64,000 bases of DNA from a bacterium (lineage in GTDB: Bacteria; Chloroflexota; Dehalococcoidia; Tepidiformales; Tepidiformaceae). Both the position numbers and the translations under genes were made by a program. Positions 50,872-59,406 of the stretch are shown here, piece by piece; position 1 is the first letter of the stretch, and every line of letters begins with the position of its first letter. Below the pieces are notes generated by a model, which saw only the letters and a list, made by a program, of their open reading frames with translations, was not told where the DNA came from and searched no databases. The stretch covers positions 116,300 through 180,299 of the forward strand of contig QEVS01000003.1 of assembly GCA_003577245.1 (NCBI GenBank). Reading direction: 5' to 3'.

Positions 50872-51510
50872 CTACTGCGTTGCGGATAGCGGAAGCGAAC
50901 GAGCGGTTGGGTTCTTCCCGGCCTGGAACCGGACAGCGGCGACGATAACACGCCATAACTCCCCGATCATCGTTTCCGGCGGCGGCCGCATCGGCCGGCG
51001 CAGGGCCTCGGCCATCGCCTGGCGCAGGCCGCCGAGCACCATCGCCCCCACAATGCCCGTGTCGAGGTCCGCCGGGATTTCCCCCCGGGCCTGGCCGAGC
51101 GCGAGGTTGCGGGCGGCCATCTCGATGTGCCGCGCGATCCGGGCGGCCTCCGTCGCCGCCACCTCGGGCTGGCGGCTCAGGTGCAGCAAGACCACTGGCG
51201 CCAGTGGTTCGCCGTAGAAGAAGTGCACGAAACGCGCGGTGCGCTCGTGCTCGCGGGTCGACCAGCCGGCCCCGGGTACCGGGTTGGTGTCGAATACCTC
51301 AGAGTCGTAGCGGTCGTAGAAGTCTTCGACGACGGCCCTGACCAGGCCGGCCTTGGACCCGAAATGGCGGTAGATGAGCCCCACGGAGACCCCCGCTCGG
51401 TCTGCCACGCGCTGCACCTCCAGCTCGCCGAAGTGCTCCACGAGATCGTTCGCAGCCGCAGCCAACAGCTTCTGAGACGATGCCTGCCCGCGGGCGGTGA
51501 GTGTGGCCAC
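50872..51510 (-). CDS. TetR/AcrR family transcriptional regulator
   Basis: A 212-aa repressor: N-terminal TetR helix-turn-helix ('VADRAGVSVGLIYRHFGSKA' within residues 35-60) and a helical ligand domain. The GTG start at 51510 lies only seven bases from a -10 box, so translation is probably leaderless. A palindrome covering the promoter upstream is the likely self-operator. It heads the operon of enoyl-CoA hydratase, SDR, mutase, B12 subunit and CoA-ligase-like genes, so the ligand is probably an acyl-CoA or fatty acid of that pathway. Confidence 0.92.
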   Translation of the reverse strand: MATLTARGQASSQKLLAAAANDLVEHFGELEVQRVADRAGVSVGLIYRHFGSKAGLVRAVVEDFYDRYDSEVFDTNPVPGAGWSTREHERTARFVHFFYGEPLAPVVLLHLSRQPEVAATEAARIARHIEMAARNLALGQARGEIPADLDTGIVGAMVLGGLRQAMAEALRRPMRPPPETMIGELWRVIVAAVRFQAGKNPTARSLPLSATQ

Positions 51511-51517
51511 GAAGCGA

Positions 51518-51546
51518 ATTGAAGTGAATTCACTTTACTTTGTCAA
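51518..51546 (-). promoter_or_regulatory. TetR operon promoter with embedded palindromic operator
   Basis: On the minus strand TTGACA (51546-51541), a 17-base spacer, and TTCAAT (51523-51518) form a good sigma-70 promoter. A perfect 14-base palindrome, AAGTGAATTCACTT at 51522-51535, lies between and touches the -10 box. This is the classic place for a repressor that controls its own operon and the divergent crotonase gene at 51607. Confidence 0.75.
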
Positions 51547-51606
51547 TGCCGCCCGCTATGGTTTCGTCGCTGCGCGGCCGCAGTCACTTCTCAAGGCAGG
51601 TGCGAA

Positions 51607-52500
51607 TTGGTCTACGAAACAATCCTCTACAGGACCGATGGTCCTATCGCCACCATCACCCTGAATCGCGGCGAGAGGCTGAACACCATCGTGCCGCCAC
51701 TACCCGATGAGCTGGAGAGCGCTGTCACCCGGGCAAATCGCGAGCCCGCCGTCAAAGTGATCGTTCTCCGGGGCGCCGGGCGAAGCTTCTGCGCGGGCTT
51801 TGACTTCGCCAATGACTTCAGCGCCTTTCGCGATGTTCTCTACACCGAGGGAAAATGGGACCCCGGTAAAGACATGATTGCCGCGACCAGTGCCTTTGCT
51901 GCACCTGTCCCCAGGTTCATGAGCCTCTGGCGCAGTCCCAAGCCGACGATCGCACAGGTGCACGGCTGGTGCGTCGGCGGCGGCTCGGATATGGCACTCT
52001 GCGCCGACCTGGTAATCGCCTCGGAGGATGCGCAGATAGGGACTCCGTATTCGCGCATGTGGGGCTGCTACCTTTCCGGAATGTGGCTCTACCGGCTTGG
52101 CCTGACGAAGGCGAAATGGCATGCCCTCACGGGGAAGCCGCTTTCGGGGCGGGAGGCGGCGGATTGTGGGCTGATCAATCAGGCAGTGCCATTCGCTGAA
52201 CTCGAAAGCACCGTGAGGGAACTGGCCGAGAGCCTCGCCGGGCTGCCCGCGTCGCAGTTGGCCGCCATGAAGCTGATCGTGAATCAGGCCTACGAGAACA
52301 TGGGCCTTGGCAGCACCCAGGCGCTCGGGCCCATTCTCGATGGCTTCCTGCGGAACACGCCCGATGCTCTGAGCTTCATCGAGATCGCGGGTGATAGTGG
52401 GGTGGGGGCAGCCGTAGCCAGGCGCGATGGTCCCTTTGGCGACTACAGCCAGGGCCCCGCCGATCGTCAGCCCAACCCGAACAACATAATCTATCCCTAG
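51607..52500 (+). CDS. crotonase-superfamily protein lacking both catalytic glutamates
   Basis: A 297-aa enoyl-CoA hydratase-like protein, divergent from the TetR operon and sharing its operator region. Crotonase turns are present ('SFCAGFDFANDF', 'VHGWCVGGGSDMALCADLVI'). The two Glu of true hydratases are replaced: Asp in 'GGGSDMAL' and non-acidic residues in 'IGTPYSRMWGCYLSG'. It is therefore probably not a simple hydratase; the superfamily also includes isomerases, thioesterases and dehalogenases. The start is TTG 51607. The C-terminal 'GDYSQGPADRQPNPNN' tail is typical of a subgroup of longer crotonase homologues. Confidence 0.85.
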   Translation: MVYETILYRTDGPIATITLNRGERLNTIVPPLPDELESAVTRANREPAVKVIVLRGAGRSFCAGFDFANDFSAFRDVLYTEGKWDPGKDMIAATSAFAAPVPRFMSLWRSPKPTIAQVHGWCVGGGSDMALCADLVIASEDAQIGTPYSRMWGCYLSGMWLYRLGLTKAKWHALTGKPLSGREAADCGLINQAVPFAELESTVRELAESLAGLPASQLAAMKLIVNQAYENMGLGSTQALGPILDGFLRNTPDALSFIEIAGDSGVGAAVARRDGPFGDYSQGPADRQPNPNNIIYP

Positions 52501-52575
52501 CCGCAACGGCGGTTCGAGCGCATTCCGCCCGCACCCCCTCCCGGCCACCCCTGGCCGGTCTGCTAACATCGCGCC

Positions 52576-53019
52576 GTGGCCACGGTTTCCCTTGGCGCAG
52601 ACGAACGCACGGCGCTTACCGATGCCCTGCTGGCAGAACTGGGGCAGCGCGGGCACGAACTGACCCTCCACGGCGCGCTAGCGGGCAGCGGCGAAGAATG
52701 GGCTCGCGTCGGCGAGCTGGTTGCCCGCGATGTGGTCAGCGGCCGAACGGCAACGGGCATCGCCTGCTGCCACACGGGCACGGGCGTCTGCATCGCAGCG
52801 AACAAGGTGACGGGCGCCCGCGCCGCCCTCTGCGCTGATGCCGGGATTGCCCTCGGAGCGCGGCGCTGGAACGACGCCAATGTGCTCTGCCTCTCGCTTG
52901 CCCGTACCCGGCCAGGGGACCTCCCCGCCATCCTGGATGCCTGGTTCGATGGCGGTCCCGTGGATGAGGCTGAGCGGGCCAACCTCGCCCACGTCGGCCT
53001 CCTTGAAAGGCTCCGCTGA
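52576..53019 (+). CDS. RpiB/LacAB-family sugar-phosphate isomerase
   Basis: A 147-aa protein of the ribose-5-phosphate isomerase B fold. The active-site strand 'GIACCHTGTGVCIAANKVTG' carries the catalytic Cys and Thr, and 'ARAALCADAGIALGARRWND' matches the 'RAA...TA..AR.HN' region with Asn conserved. It is slightly divergent at the N-terminus, lacking the usual 'DHAG', so substrate specificity is uncertain. GTG start at 52576. Ends 80 bases before the first FHA-domain gene. Confidence 0.82.
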   Translation: MATVSLGADERTALTDALLAELGQRGHELTLHGALAGSGEEWARVGELVARDVVSGRTATGIACCHTGTGVCIAANKVTGARAALCADAGIALGARRWNDANVLCLSLARTRPGDLPAILDAWFDGGPVDEAERANLAHVGLLERLR

Positions 53020-53054
53020 AATGCTGAACGGTGGCTGGAGTGCGCCCGCCCCGC

Positions 53055-53060
53055 TATCCT
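53055..53060 (+). promoter_or_regulatory. -10-like box shared upstream of the FHA genes
   Basis: TATCCT here and TATGCT at 55159-55164 lie 39 and 48 bases before the two paralogous FHA gene starts. Both follow a similar 'CCGCC-CCGC' rich stretch, and both genes have the same ribosome-site context (GGGAG then CTGAT before the start codon). The 5' regions were probably duplicated with the genes. No -35 is clear. Confidence 0.3.
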
Positions 53061-53099
53061 TCCACCAGCGCGGCAGGCGCCCGCGCCGGGAGCACTGAT

Positions 53100-55118
53100 T
53101 TGGACTACGGGACACTTCGGGTCGCCACCCCCGATGGCCAGGTCCGGGAATACGTAATCGATTCGCCGTCGGTCTACGTGGGCCGCGCCGATACCAACCG
53201 GGTCGTCATCGACCACCCCTCCATCTCGCGGCGGCATGCCCGTCTCACCATCGAGTCCGGCCGGCTCATGGTCGAGGACCTCGGTTCCGCCAACGGAACG
53301 TTTGTCGGTGGCACGCGGCTTGCCGCGAACCAGGCTGCCCTCGCTGAACCCGGCCAGTCCATTCACTTCGGCGAAGCCGGCGCCGTCTTTGCCCCCGCGG
53401 CCGGCATGTCGGCGCCTCAGCCTGCCGCTGCGATGGCTGCCGCTCCCGTCGCTGCTGCTGCCTCCGCGCCGGGGCCGTCCACTCACCAGGCCGTGGCAGT
53501 AACGCTCCGCGGCCCCGCGGGCCCGGTCGCGCCCGGGACGGCCACAGCCGCGACGGTCCAGGTCCAGAATCGCGGCACAACCGTCGACGAGTTGAACATC
53601 TCCGTTGGTGGGCTGCCCCCCGAATGGGTGCGCGTCTCCCGGCCGCAGGTGTCCCTCCTCCCGGGCGCGCGCGAGGAAGTCACCGTCACCATCGAACCAC
53701 CCCGGGCTACGGGCGTGCGCGCCGGCGACCACGACTTCTGGGTGGCGGTGACCTCGCGTCAACACGGCGCCGAGGTCCGGGCACTGGGCACGCTTGCAGT
53801 CCTGCCCTTTGGCGGCCTTGAGGCACGCCTGGAACCTGTCCGGGCGGAGCGTCACTTCCGGCTCGTGATGGAGAACCGCGGCAACGCCACCCTCAACCTC
53901 GCCCTGGGCGCGTCCGATGACGAAGACGCCATCGAGTTCTCGTTCGCGACCCCCACGTCGCAGGTCCCTGCCGGGGAGACGCGCGCCGTACCCTTCCAGG
54001 CCGCCCTGAAGTCGCGGAAGCTCTTCGGGCCCCCTTCGGTTCACCCGTTCCGGGTGGTGGCGGAGCCGGCCGGACAGGAGCGCGAACAGCCCCGGGCGGT
54101 GGTCAATGGCCAGCTCATGCGCAAGCCCCCCCTCGAACCGTGGAAGCGGCCTGCCCTCATCCTTCTCCTTGTGGCGGCGCTCGTGGGCGGCGGTTTCGGT
54201 TACACGCGCGTGTGCGGCTCGAGCTGGCCGCTCTGCCCCGGCGGTGACGATGGCGGTACCCCCGCTTCGGACGGAGATGCCACCCCCGGGGCCTCAGGCT
54301 CACCATCCCCCGGTGGACAGCAGGGCGGGTCCGTCGGCACTCCGCTGGCTTCTCCTTCTCCGGGGGGGTCTCCCTCGTCGTCGCCTTCACCGGGCGGAAC
54401 AGGAGCAGTGCCTTCGCCCTCGCCTTCCGGCTCTGCCACGAAGCCGCCCAACGTGGGACCGCCAAAGATCGAGTGGATTGTTGCCGACCACGGCGGTTCG
54501 GGCGCCGTGGTGCTGCGGATAGTGACCGACATCCCCACAAGCGCCACCGTCTCCGTCTACCGGCCCGTAATGCCCACGCGCGGCACGCCCGTGCCCAACC
54601 CGCCCCCCGAAAGCAGCGAAAAGCCCGCCACGCTGCACACGATTTCCATCCCGACGTACAGTTTCCCGGCCGGGTTCAACGTGCAGGTCAAGAGTGAGGA
54701 CGGCCAGGCCGCCTATGCCACCATCGAGAACGGCGAATCGATCTCCGGCTACTGGGCAGCCACGGGCAAGGAGCCCACGCTGTCCTTCTCCGGGGGATTC
54801 AAGGCCACCGCCAGCTTCATTGTTCGCGTTAACGAAGAATTCAAGCTCGAAAAGATGGAAGTCCTGCTCTTTTCGAAGAAGGCGGGCTGCTCCACCGCCG
54901 ACCAGTGCCAGGGCGAGCTGGTCAAAACCTTCTCCGCGGGCTCCAAGCCCGCCGCCGATGGCCGCCAGCAGTTTGCCGCGAGCATCTCGTTTCCCGACAA
55001 CAAGCACGACTACCAGGTCGTGCTCGCCGCTCGCGGCACGGCCGCCAGCGGTGAACGGAAGGGGTCGCCGCTGGTGCAGATGTTCGAAATGACCGTCGCG
55101 GGGTCCCAGCTAAAGTAG
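53100..55118 (+). CDS. FHA-domain membrane protein with NEW3-like Ig domains (copy 1)
   Basis: A 672-aa protein. Residues about 5-100 are an FHA phosphothreonine-binding domain ('VYVGRADTNRVVIDHPSISR' then 'RHARL', 'DLGSANGTFVGG'). Two Ig-like NEW3-type repeats follow (about 130-330; 'VQVQNRGTTVDELNISVGGL', 'PEWVRVSRPQVSLLPGAREE'). A membrane helix lies at about 350-369, then 'GYTRVCGSSWPLCPG', a Ser/Pro/Gly linker and a C-terminal beta-rich domain (about 455-672). TTG 53100 is taken as the start because its context matches the ATG of the paralogue; a GTG at 53031 is open. FHA would face the cytoplasm. It probably reads Ser/Thr phosphorylation and transmits it to an outer domain (inference). 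Confidence 0.82.
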   Translation: MDYGTLRVATPDGQVREYVIDSPSVYVGRADTNRVVIDHPSISRRHARLTIESGRLMVEDLGSANGTFVGGTRLAANQAALAEPGQSIHFGEAGAVFAPAAGMSAPQPAAAMAAAPVAAAASAPGPSTHQAVAVTLRGPAGPVAPGTATAATVQVQNRGTTVDELNISVGGLPPEWVRVSRPQVSLLPGAREEVTVTIEPPRATGVRAGDHDFWVAVTSRQHGAEVRALGTLAVLPFGGLEARLEPVRAERHFRLVMENRGNATLNLALGASDDEDAIEFSFATPTSQVPAGETRAVPFQAALKSRKLFGPPSVHPFRVVAEPAGQEREQPRAVVNGQLMRKPPLEPWKRPALILLLVAALVGGGFGYTRVCGSSWPLCPGGDDGGTPASDGDATPGASGSPSPGGQQGGSVGTPLASPSPGGSPSSSPSPGGTGAVPSPSPSGSATKPPNVGPPKIEWIVADHGGSGAVVLRIVTDIPTSATVSVYRPVMPTRGTPVPNPPPESSEKPATLHTISIPTYSFPAGFNVQVKSEDGQAAYATIENGESISGYWAATGKEPTLSFSGGFKATASFIVRVNEEFKLEKMEVLLFSKKAGCSTADQCQGELVKTFSAGSKPAADGRQQFAASISFPDNKHDYQVVLAARGTAASGERKGSPLVQMFEMTVAGSQLK

Positions 55119-55212
55119 GTGCCCCTGCCATGGCATGGAAAGCGGCCTGCCCCGCCGTTATGCTTCGGCATGCGCGCGCCGAGCCCGGCATCGAGCCGCG
55201 CAGGGAGTGCTG

Positions 55213-56721
55213 ATGGACCTGGGAATGCTGCGCGTGGTTACTCCCGATGGACAGACCAGGGAGTACCCGATCGATGTCCCGACCGTCTTCATCGGACGTG
55301 CCGAGGGCAATCGTGTCGTCATCGACCACGTCTCGGTCTCCCGCAGGCATGCGCGCCTGGTCATCGATCCCGGCGGGGTCACCCTGGAAGACCTCGGCTC
55401 GGCCAGCGGCACCTTCGTGGGCGCGCAACGCCTGCAGCCCAACTCCCCCCAGGTCATCTTCCCCGGCCATGAGCTCAGGTTCGGCGATGTGGAGGCCTGG
55501 TTCATTGGCGCATTCGAAGCCTCGGCCGCACCCGTCCAGGTAGTCCGCGGCCCGGGACCCGCCGCCGCCGACACCCGCCAGACGGTCGCTGTCGCCGTGC
55601 ATTCTCCGTCGGCGCCGGTGGCCGCCGGCTCTCCCACCACGGCCACGGTCTCGATCCAGAACCGTGGCGCCGTAGCGGACGACTTCACCATCTCCGTTCC
55701 CGACCTGCCCCCGAGTTGGGTCCGGGTGAGCCGGACGGCGCTGTCCCTCCCGCCGGGCGCGCGCGAAGAAGTGACCGTGGTCATCACTCCGCCTCCTGGC
55801 CCGGAGTCGCTCGCCGGCGAGCACCAGCTCTCCGTTGCGGTCGTCTCACGCGTCGAAGGCGTGGAAGTGCGAGCCCTGGGCCGCCTCGTCATCCTCCCGT
55901 TCGAAGACCTTCGTTGTGAGCTCCGGCCTCAGCGATCGCGCCGGGACTTCGTCCTCACGGCTTTCAATGCGGGCAACGCCCCCACCGGCGTTGCCCTCGC
56001 CGGGGTGGATGACCAGTCCGCCCTGCGCTTTCAGTTCGAGCCCGATGCGCTCGAGCTGGGCCCCGGCGAAGGCGCCGGCGCGCGCGTGCGAGTGCAGCCT
56101 GCCCGGCGGCGTCTGCTGGGTAAGCCAGAGGCGCGGCCGTTTCGTGCCGAAGCCAGGCCCGCCCTCGCCGGGCAGCACACCGCGTCTGCCGATGGTGTCC
56201 TCGATGAACGCTCGTTGCTCGGGCCCTGGATCTGGCTCATCGTGGCTGCCCTGGTCGTGGCTGCCGTCACCGCCGCCGGCTACGGTTACACGCGCGTTTG
56301 CGGCAGCAGCTGGCCCCTCTGCCCAGCTGACGACCAGGGGTCAAGCCCGCCGTCCTCCGATGCCACACCGGGCCCCACCCGGACAGCAACGCCGGGCCGC
56401 ACCGCCACTGCTGGAAAGACAGCGACCGTTGTTCCGACGCCCACCGGCATCCACAAGGGCGGGAAGGCCGTCGTCATCAACTCCGCGCCGAATCCGCCGA
56501 CCAATGACAACTGCCTCGCCTTGCGGTCGTCGCCGGGTATCAATCCGGCCGCCCCCGGCGACAATATTCTCAGGCGGCTCTGCGATGGTGCCGAGGTGAG
56601 CATTCTCGATGGGCCCACCAACGATGGCACCTACCAGTGGTGGTTCATCAACGATGGGCAGGGCGAGGGCTGGGCGGCCGAGGGCCGTACCGGCGGCGAG
56701 AAGTGGCTCTCGCCCAGGTAG
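55213..56721 (+). CDS. FHA-domain membrane protein with SH3-like C-terminus (copy 2)
   Basis: A 502-aa paralogue of the preceding gene. FHA domain (about 5-100; 'VFIGRAEGNRVVIDHVSVSR', 'DLGSASGTFVGA'), NEW3-like Ig repeats (about 120-330), one membrane helix (about 335-360), and the same post-membrane phrase 'GYTRVCGSSWPLCP'. A Thr/Pro linker leads to an SH3b-like outer domain ('LALRSSPGI', 'GAEVSILDGPTNDGTYQWWF', 'GEGWAAEG') instead of the beta domain of copy 1. Such SH3b domains often bind cell-wall material. ATG 55213 with GGGAG upstream. It ends 13 bases from the convergent tail of the contractile injection operon. Confidence 0.85.
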   Translation: MDLGMLRVVTPDGQTREYPIDVPTVFIGRAEGNRVVIDHVSVSRRHARLVIDPGGVTLEDLGSASGTFVGAQRLQPNSPQVIFPGHELRFGDVEAWFIGAFEASAAPVQVVRGPGPAAADTRQTVAVAVHSPSAPVAAGSPTTATVSIQNRGAVADDFTISVPDLPPSWVRVSRTALSLPPGAREEVTVVITPPPGPESLAGEHQLSVAVVSRVEGVEVRALGRLVILPFEDLRCELRPQRSRRDFVLTAFNAGNAPTGVALAGVDDQSALRFQFEPDALELGPGEGAGARVRVQPARRRLLGKPEARPFRAEARPALAGQHTASADGVLDERSLLGPWIWLIVAALVVAAVTAAGYGYTRVCGSSWPLCPADDQGSSPPSSDATPGPTRTATPGRTATAGKTATVVPTPTGIHKGGKAVVINSAPNPPTNDNCLALRSSPGINPAAPGDNILRRLCDGAEVSILDGPTNDGTYQWWFINDGQGEGWAAEGRTGGEKWLSPR

Positions 56722-56734
56722 TTCCCGCCGAAGA

Positions 56735-57427
56735 TTAACCGTTCACCACTTCGAGCGTGGCTGCCGCGAAGGCCGGCTTTTCGGCGTCGATGATCGCTTC
56801 CACCACCTCTTGATCGATGGTTGCCCCCCGTGGTAGCCGCAGGCGCACCGTGAACGTGTAGGCACGGTTGCGCGCCGCCGACACCTCCGCTCGCGACGGT
56901 TCGGAGATCTCCGGCTCAACGCCCGTGTAGAGGCGAATGTAGTGCGCCAGGCCACGGCGGGTGCCGCGCCAGCGGTAGAGCTCGCCGGCCGCGGCAACCA
57001 GCGCCCGGCGGCGCTCTTCGGGCCAGCGTTCATCGAGCACCAGGCCCAGCCACGAGCCCAGCCAGTCAAGAACGCTCTCGGTGGTGAGATCCGGGTCGAA
57101 GTAGTGGTGCAGGTTGCCGACCGTCCGTTCCACGGGCCCAAGGATGCTCTCGAAGATGAGCAGAAAGCGCCCCAGGAAGTCGTCCTCGCTGTAGATCCCC
57201 GGCAGGTGATCCAGGTATGAGCTTCGGTACCGCGGAACCCCCGGGGGCGGTTCGAATCCATCGGGCTGGCCGGTGCCCGCGGCGGCCAGCGGCGGACCGG
57301 CCGGAGGTGGCGCCGCCACGATTGGCCCCCCGCCCTGGCGAACCGGCTGCATTCGTCCGCGGGCTCCGGATTCACTCGCCACGCCCGCCATGCGGTCCAC
57401 GCCGCTTCCGGGCTCTTCCGTCGTCAT
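56735..57427 (-). CDS. phage tail protein I-like baseplate protein
   Basis: A 230-aa protein of the P2 gpI/TIGR02242 group. After a Gly/Pro-rich arm it reads 'YLDHLPGIYSEDDFLGRFLL', 'FDPDLTTESVLDWLGSWLGL' and 'YRWRGTRRGLAHYIRLYTGV', the usual signature. It is a baseplate component at the distal end of contractile tails, comparable to Pvc12/Afp12-region proteins of extracellular injection systems. Last gene of the visible operon; its start overlaps the gpJ-like stop (ATGA). Confidence 0.85.
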   Translation of the reverse strand: MTTEEPGSGVDRMAGVASESGARGRMQPVRQGGGPIVAAPPPAGPPLAAAGTGQPDGFEPPPGVPRYRSSYLDHLPGIYSEDDFLGRFLLIFESILGPVERTVGNLHHYFDPDLTTESVLDWLGSWLGLVLDERWPEERRRALVAAAGELYRWRGTRRGLAHYIRLYTGVEPEISEPSRAEVSAARNRAYTFTVRLRLPRGATIDQEVVEAIIDAEKPAFAAATLEVVNG

Positions 57428-59400
57428 CTTTCCCTCGGGGCAACTGTGACGATGTGGTCGTAGGAGAGCAGCAAGATGTCTTCGGCGAGCGTTATCTTCT
57501 GCCCCGCCGCGCGCGATTGCCCGGTCTGGATGTCGACCTGGTAGATGGTCACATCCTGCGCGTACTCCACGCCCGGAACCGATTGCACCACCGACTGCAT
57601 CTCAGAGAGGTAGAGGTCACGGCCGAACGGCCAGCCGCTCCCGTCTGGCCCCCCGTTCAGCGGGTCCAGGTGTTCGGTGATGCGGCGCAGGACGCGTTCC
57701 CGCACCTGGTCGGCATTGCCCTGGCGCTCGACGACGATGTTCGCTTCGACGATGACGCCAAGATATCCCGGGCCGTCGACCACCAGCTGCGTGCCCAGCA
57801 GGCGGCGTTCGTCGAGGAAGGATCGGACTTCCTCAAGCATCTCGGGCGGCGGCTGCAACGCCTGCAGTGTGCGAGGGTGGTCGGCCGGCAGCAGGGGAAC
57901 GATGAGCACCTCCACCGTCCCCGGCGGCGTGGCGCTGCCCCTCGCCTCGCTCCGCGCCTGGATGCATTTCGCCCGCGCGATCCGGCGCGACGCCTGCAGC
58001 GCCAGGAACTCGTAGTCGCCCGCCGTTACGGCCCGCTCCTGCGAACGGAGCGCGGCCGGGGCGCGCAACTTCGCCGCGTCAACCGTTTCCGGGTCAAGAC
58101 CCCCGACCGCCGCCAGCCGGTTGGTGACGCGCGCGACATAGGGAATGGAGGATTTGAGGACCGTGAGCGTGTTCGCACCCACATTGCCACCGATTCCTCC
58201 CCCCACGCGATAGCGGGCCATGCGGATGTAGCTCCCCTTTTCCGGGACCGCCCCAAAGGGACGCTCCGTGCCATCCTGCTGGCGGATCGTGGGCCCGAAG
58301 GTCACGGTGCCCGTAACGCCGTCGAGCATGTAGTGCCTGTCTCCCGGACCCGAGTCCTGGAACGACTGCACCTCCCGCCATGGGATCCACTCGCCGCTCT
58401 CTCCCTGCACCTCCAGGTGCTCATCGTCGTGGCGCGGAAGCACGGGCGTGTTCTCGAGCTCGAAGGACTCGCCCGGGGTGCCGGTGGCCCGCCCAAGTAC
58501 CTGTCCCTGGATGAGCATCGAATGGCTCGCCCAGCTCGTGGCGCCAATCGCCGTCACGCCCACCGTGTTGATGCGCGGCGAGGCCGAGTAGGCCGGCTGT
58601 CGCGGCCGCGGCTGAATCAGGCGCAGCCTCACCCAGTAGAGAGGCTGCCGCAAGAGCAGGCGCGCCTCCATCTCCTCCGGCAGGTAGAGGACGACCGTCC
58701 CCTTCTGGTTGAGGCCACCGGTCTCGTCACGCTCGACGTCGCACTTCTCCCAGCCCCGGGCGCCACCGCACCACGCCTCCCACGATAGCGGCGGGTCGCG
58801 CGGGTCAACCCCGATGCCCTCCACCATGCAGTCGAACACCAGCGAAAGGGTGTGGGCGCTGATGTTCTCGGGAAAGCCGAAGTAGAGCGCGTCACCAGGC
58901 AGGGGCTGGGGCTGGAAGGCATCGAAGTAGACCGTCTCGTCGTTCAGCCTGTCCGTAAGGTCGGCGAAAGCCGTGTCATCCGACGACGCAAGGCACTGCC
59001 GGAGAGTGGGCGGCCAGATCACAAGGTCGGTCTCGGTGGCAAAGGAGATGGCCGGCCGGTCTCCCGTGCGCACCGTTGCCACCTCTGTCCCCCGGGGAAT
59101 GGTGACCGGACCCGGCTGGGGCGCCGAGAGCGCGAAGGTGACGGGCGCGCGCCCGGGGACGGCGTCCTTCAGGCGTATCCCCAGGAGGTCAAGGAAGCGC
59201 AGGTAGTTCTTCGCGGGAACACGGTTGAGCCGGTAGAGCAGGAGGTCCGTCATCCACGCGAAGAGCTCGATCAGCGTCACGCCGGGGTCAGAGAGGTTGT
59301 GGTCGGTCCATTCCGGGCAGTAGCGCGGTATCAGGCCCTTCGCCTCGTTTACGAGGTCCTGGAAGCGCCGGTCATCGAGTTGCGGGTCGGGAAGTGGCAT
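57424..59400 (-). CDS. putative baseplate assembly protein (gpJ/gp6-like)
   Basis: A 658-aa protein of the TIGR02243 family, equivalent to P2 gpJ, T4 gp6 and Pvc11. The N-terminal 'YCPEWTDHNLSDPGVTLIEL' then 'FAWMTDLLLYRLNRVP' is diagnostic, as is the central 'YRVGGGIGGNVGANTLTVL' and 'RSQERAVTAGDYEFLA'. It forms the wedge ring that holds the spike and triggers sheath contraction. Six bases separate it from the gp25-like gene upstream; ATGA overlap with the gene downstream. Length is normal for injection-system versions, which are longer than phage gpJ. Confidence 0.92.
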   Translation of the reverse strand: MPLPDPQLDDRRFQDLVNEAKGLIPRYCPEWTDHNLSDPGVTLIELFAWMTDLLLYRLNRVPAKNYLRFLDLLGIRLKDAVPGRAPVTFALSAPQPGPVTIPRGTEVATVRTGDRPAISFATETDLVIWPPTLRQCLASSDDTAFADLTDRLNDETVYFDAFQPQPLPGDALYFGFPENISAHTLSLVFDCMVEGIGVDPRDPPLSWEAWCGGARGWEKCDVERDETGGLNQKGTVVLYLPEEMEARLLLRQPLYWVRLRLIQPRPRQPAYSASPRINTVGVTAIGATSWASHSMLIQGQVLGRATGTPGESFELENTPVLPRHDDEHLEVQGESGEWIPWREVQSFQDSGPGDRHYMLDGVTGTVTFGPTIRQQDGTERPFGAVPEKGSYIRMARYRVGGGIGGNVGANTLTVLKSSIPYVARVTNRLAAVGGLDPETVDAAKLRAPAALRSQERAVTAGDYEFLALQASRRIARAKCIQARSEARGSATPPGTVEVLIVPLLPADHPRTLQALQPPPEMLEEVRSFLDERRLLGTQLVVDGPGYLGVIVEANIVVERQGNADQVRERVLRRITEHLDPLNGGPDGSGWPFGRDLYLSEMQSVVQSVPGVEYAQDVTIYQVDIQTGQSRAAGQKITLAEDILLLSYDHIVTVAPRER

Positions 59401-59406
59401 CGGACT

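Noticed and set aside
57249..57259. GGTTCGAATCC, identical to a tRNA T-arm core
   Set aside because: It lies inside the tail protein I gene; no acceptor stem, anticodon arm or D-arm can be folded around it.
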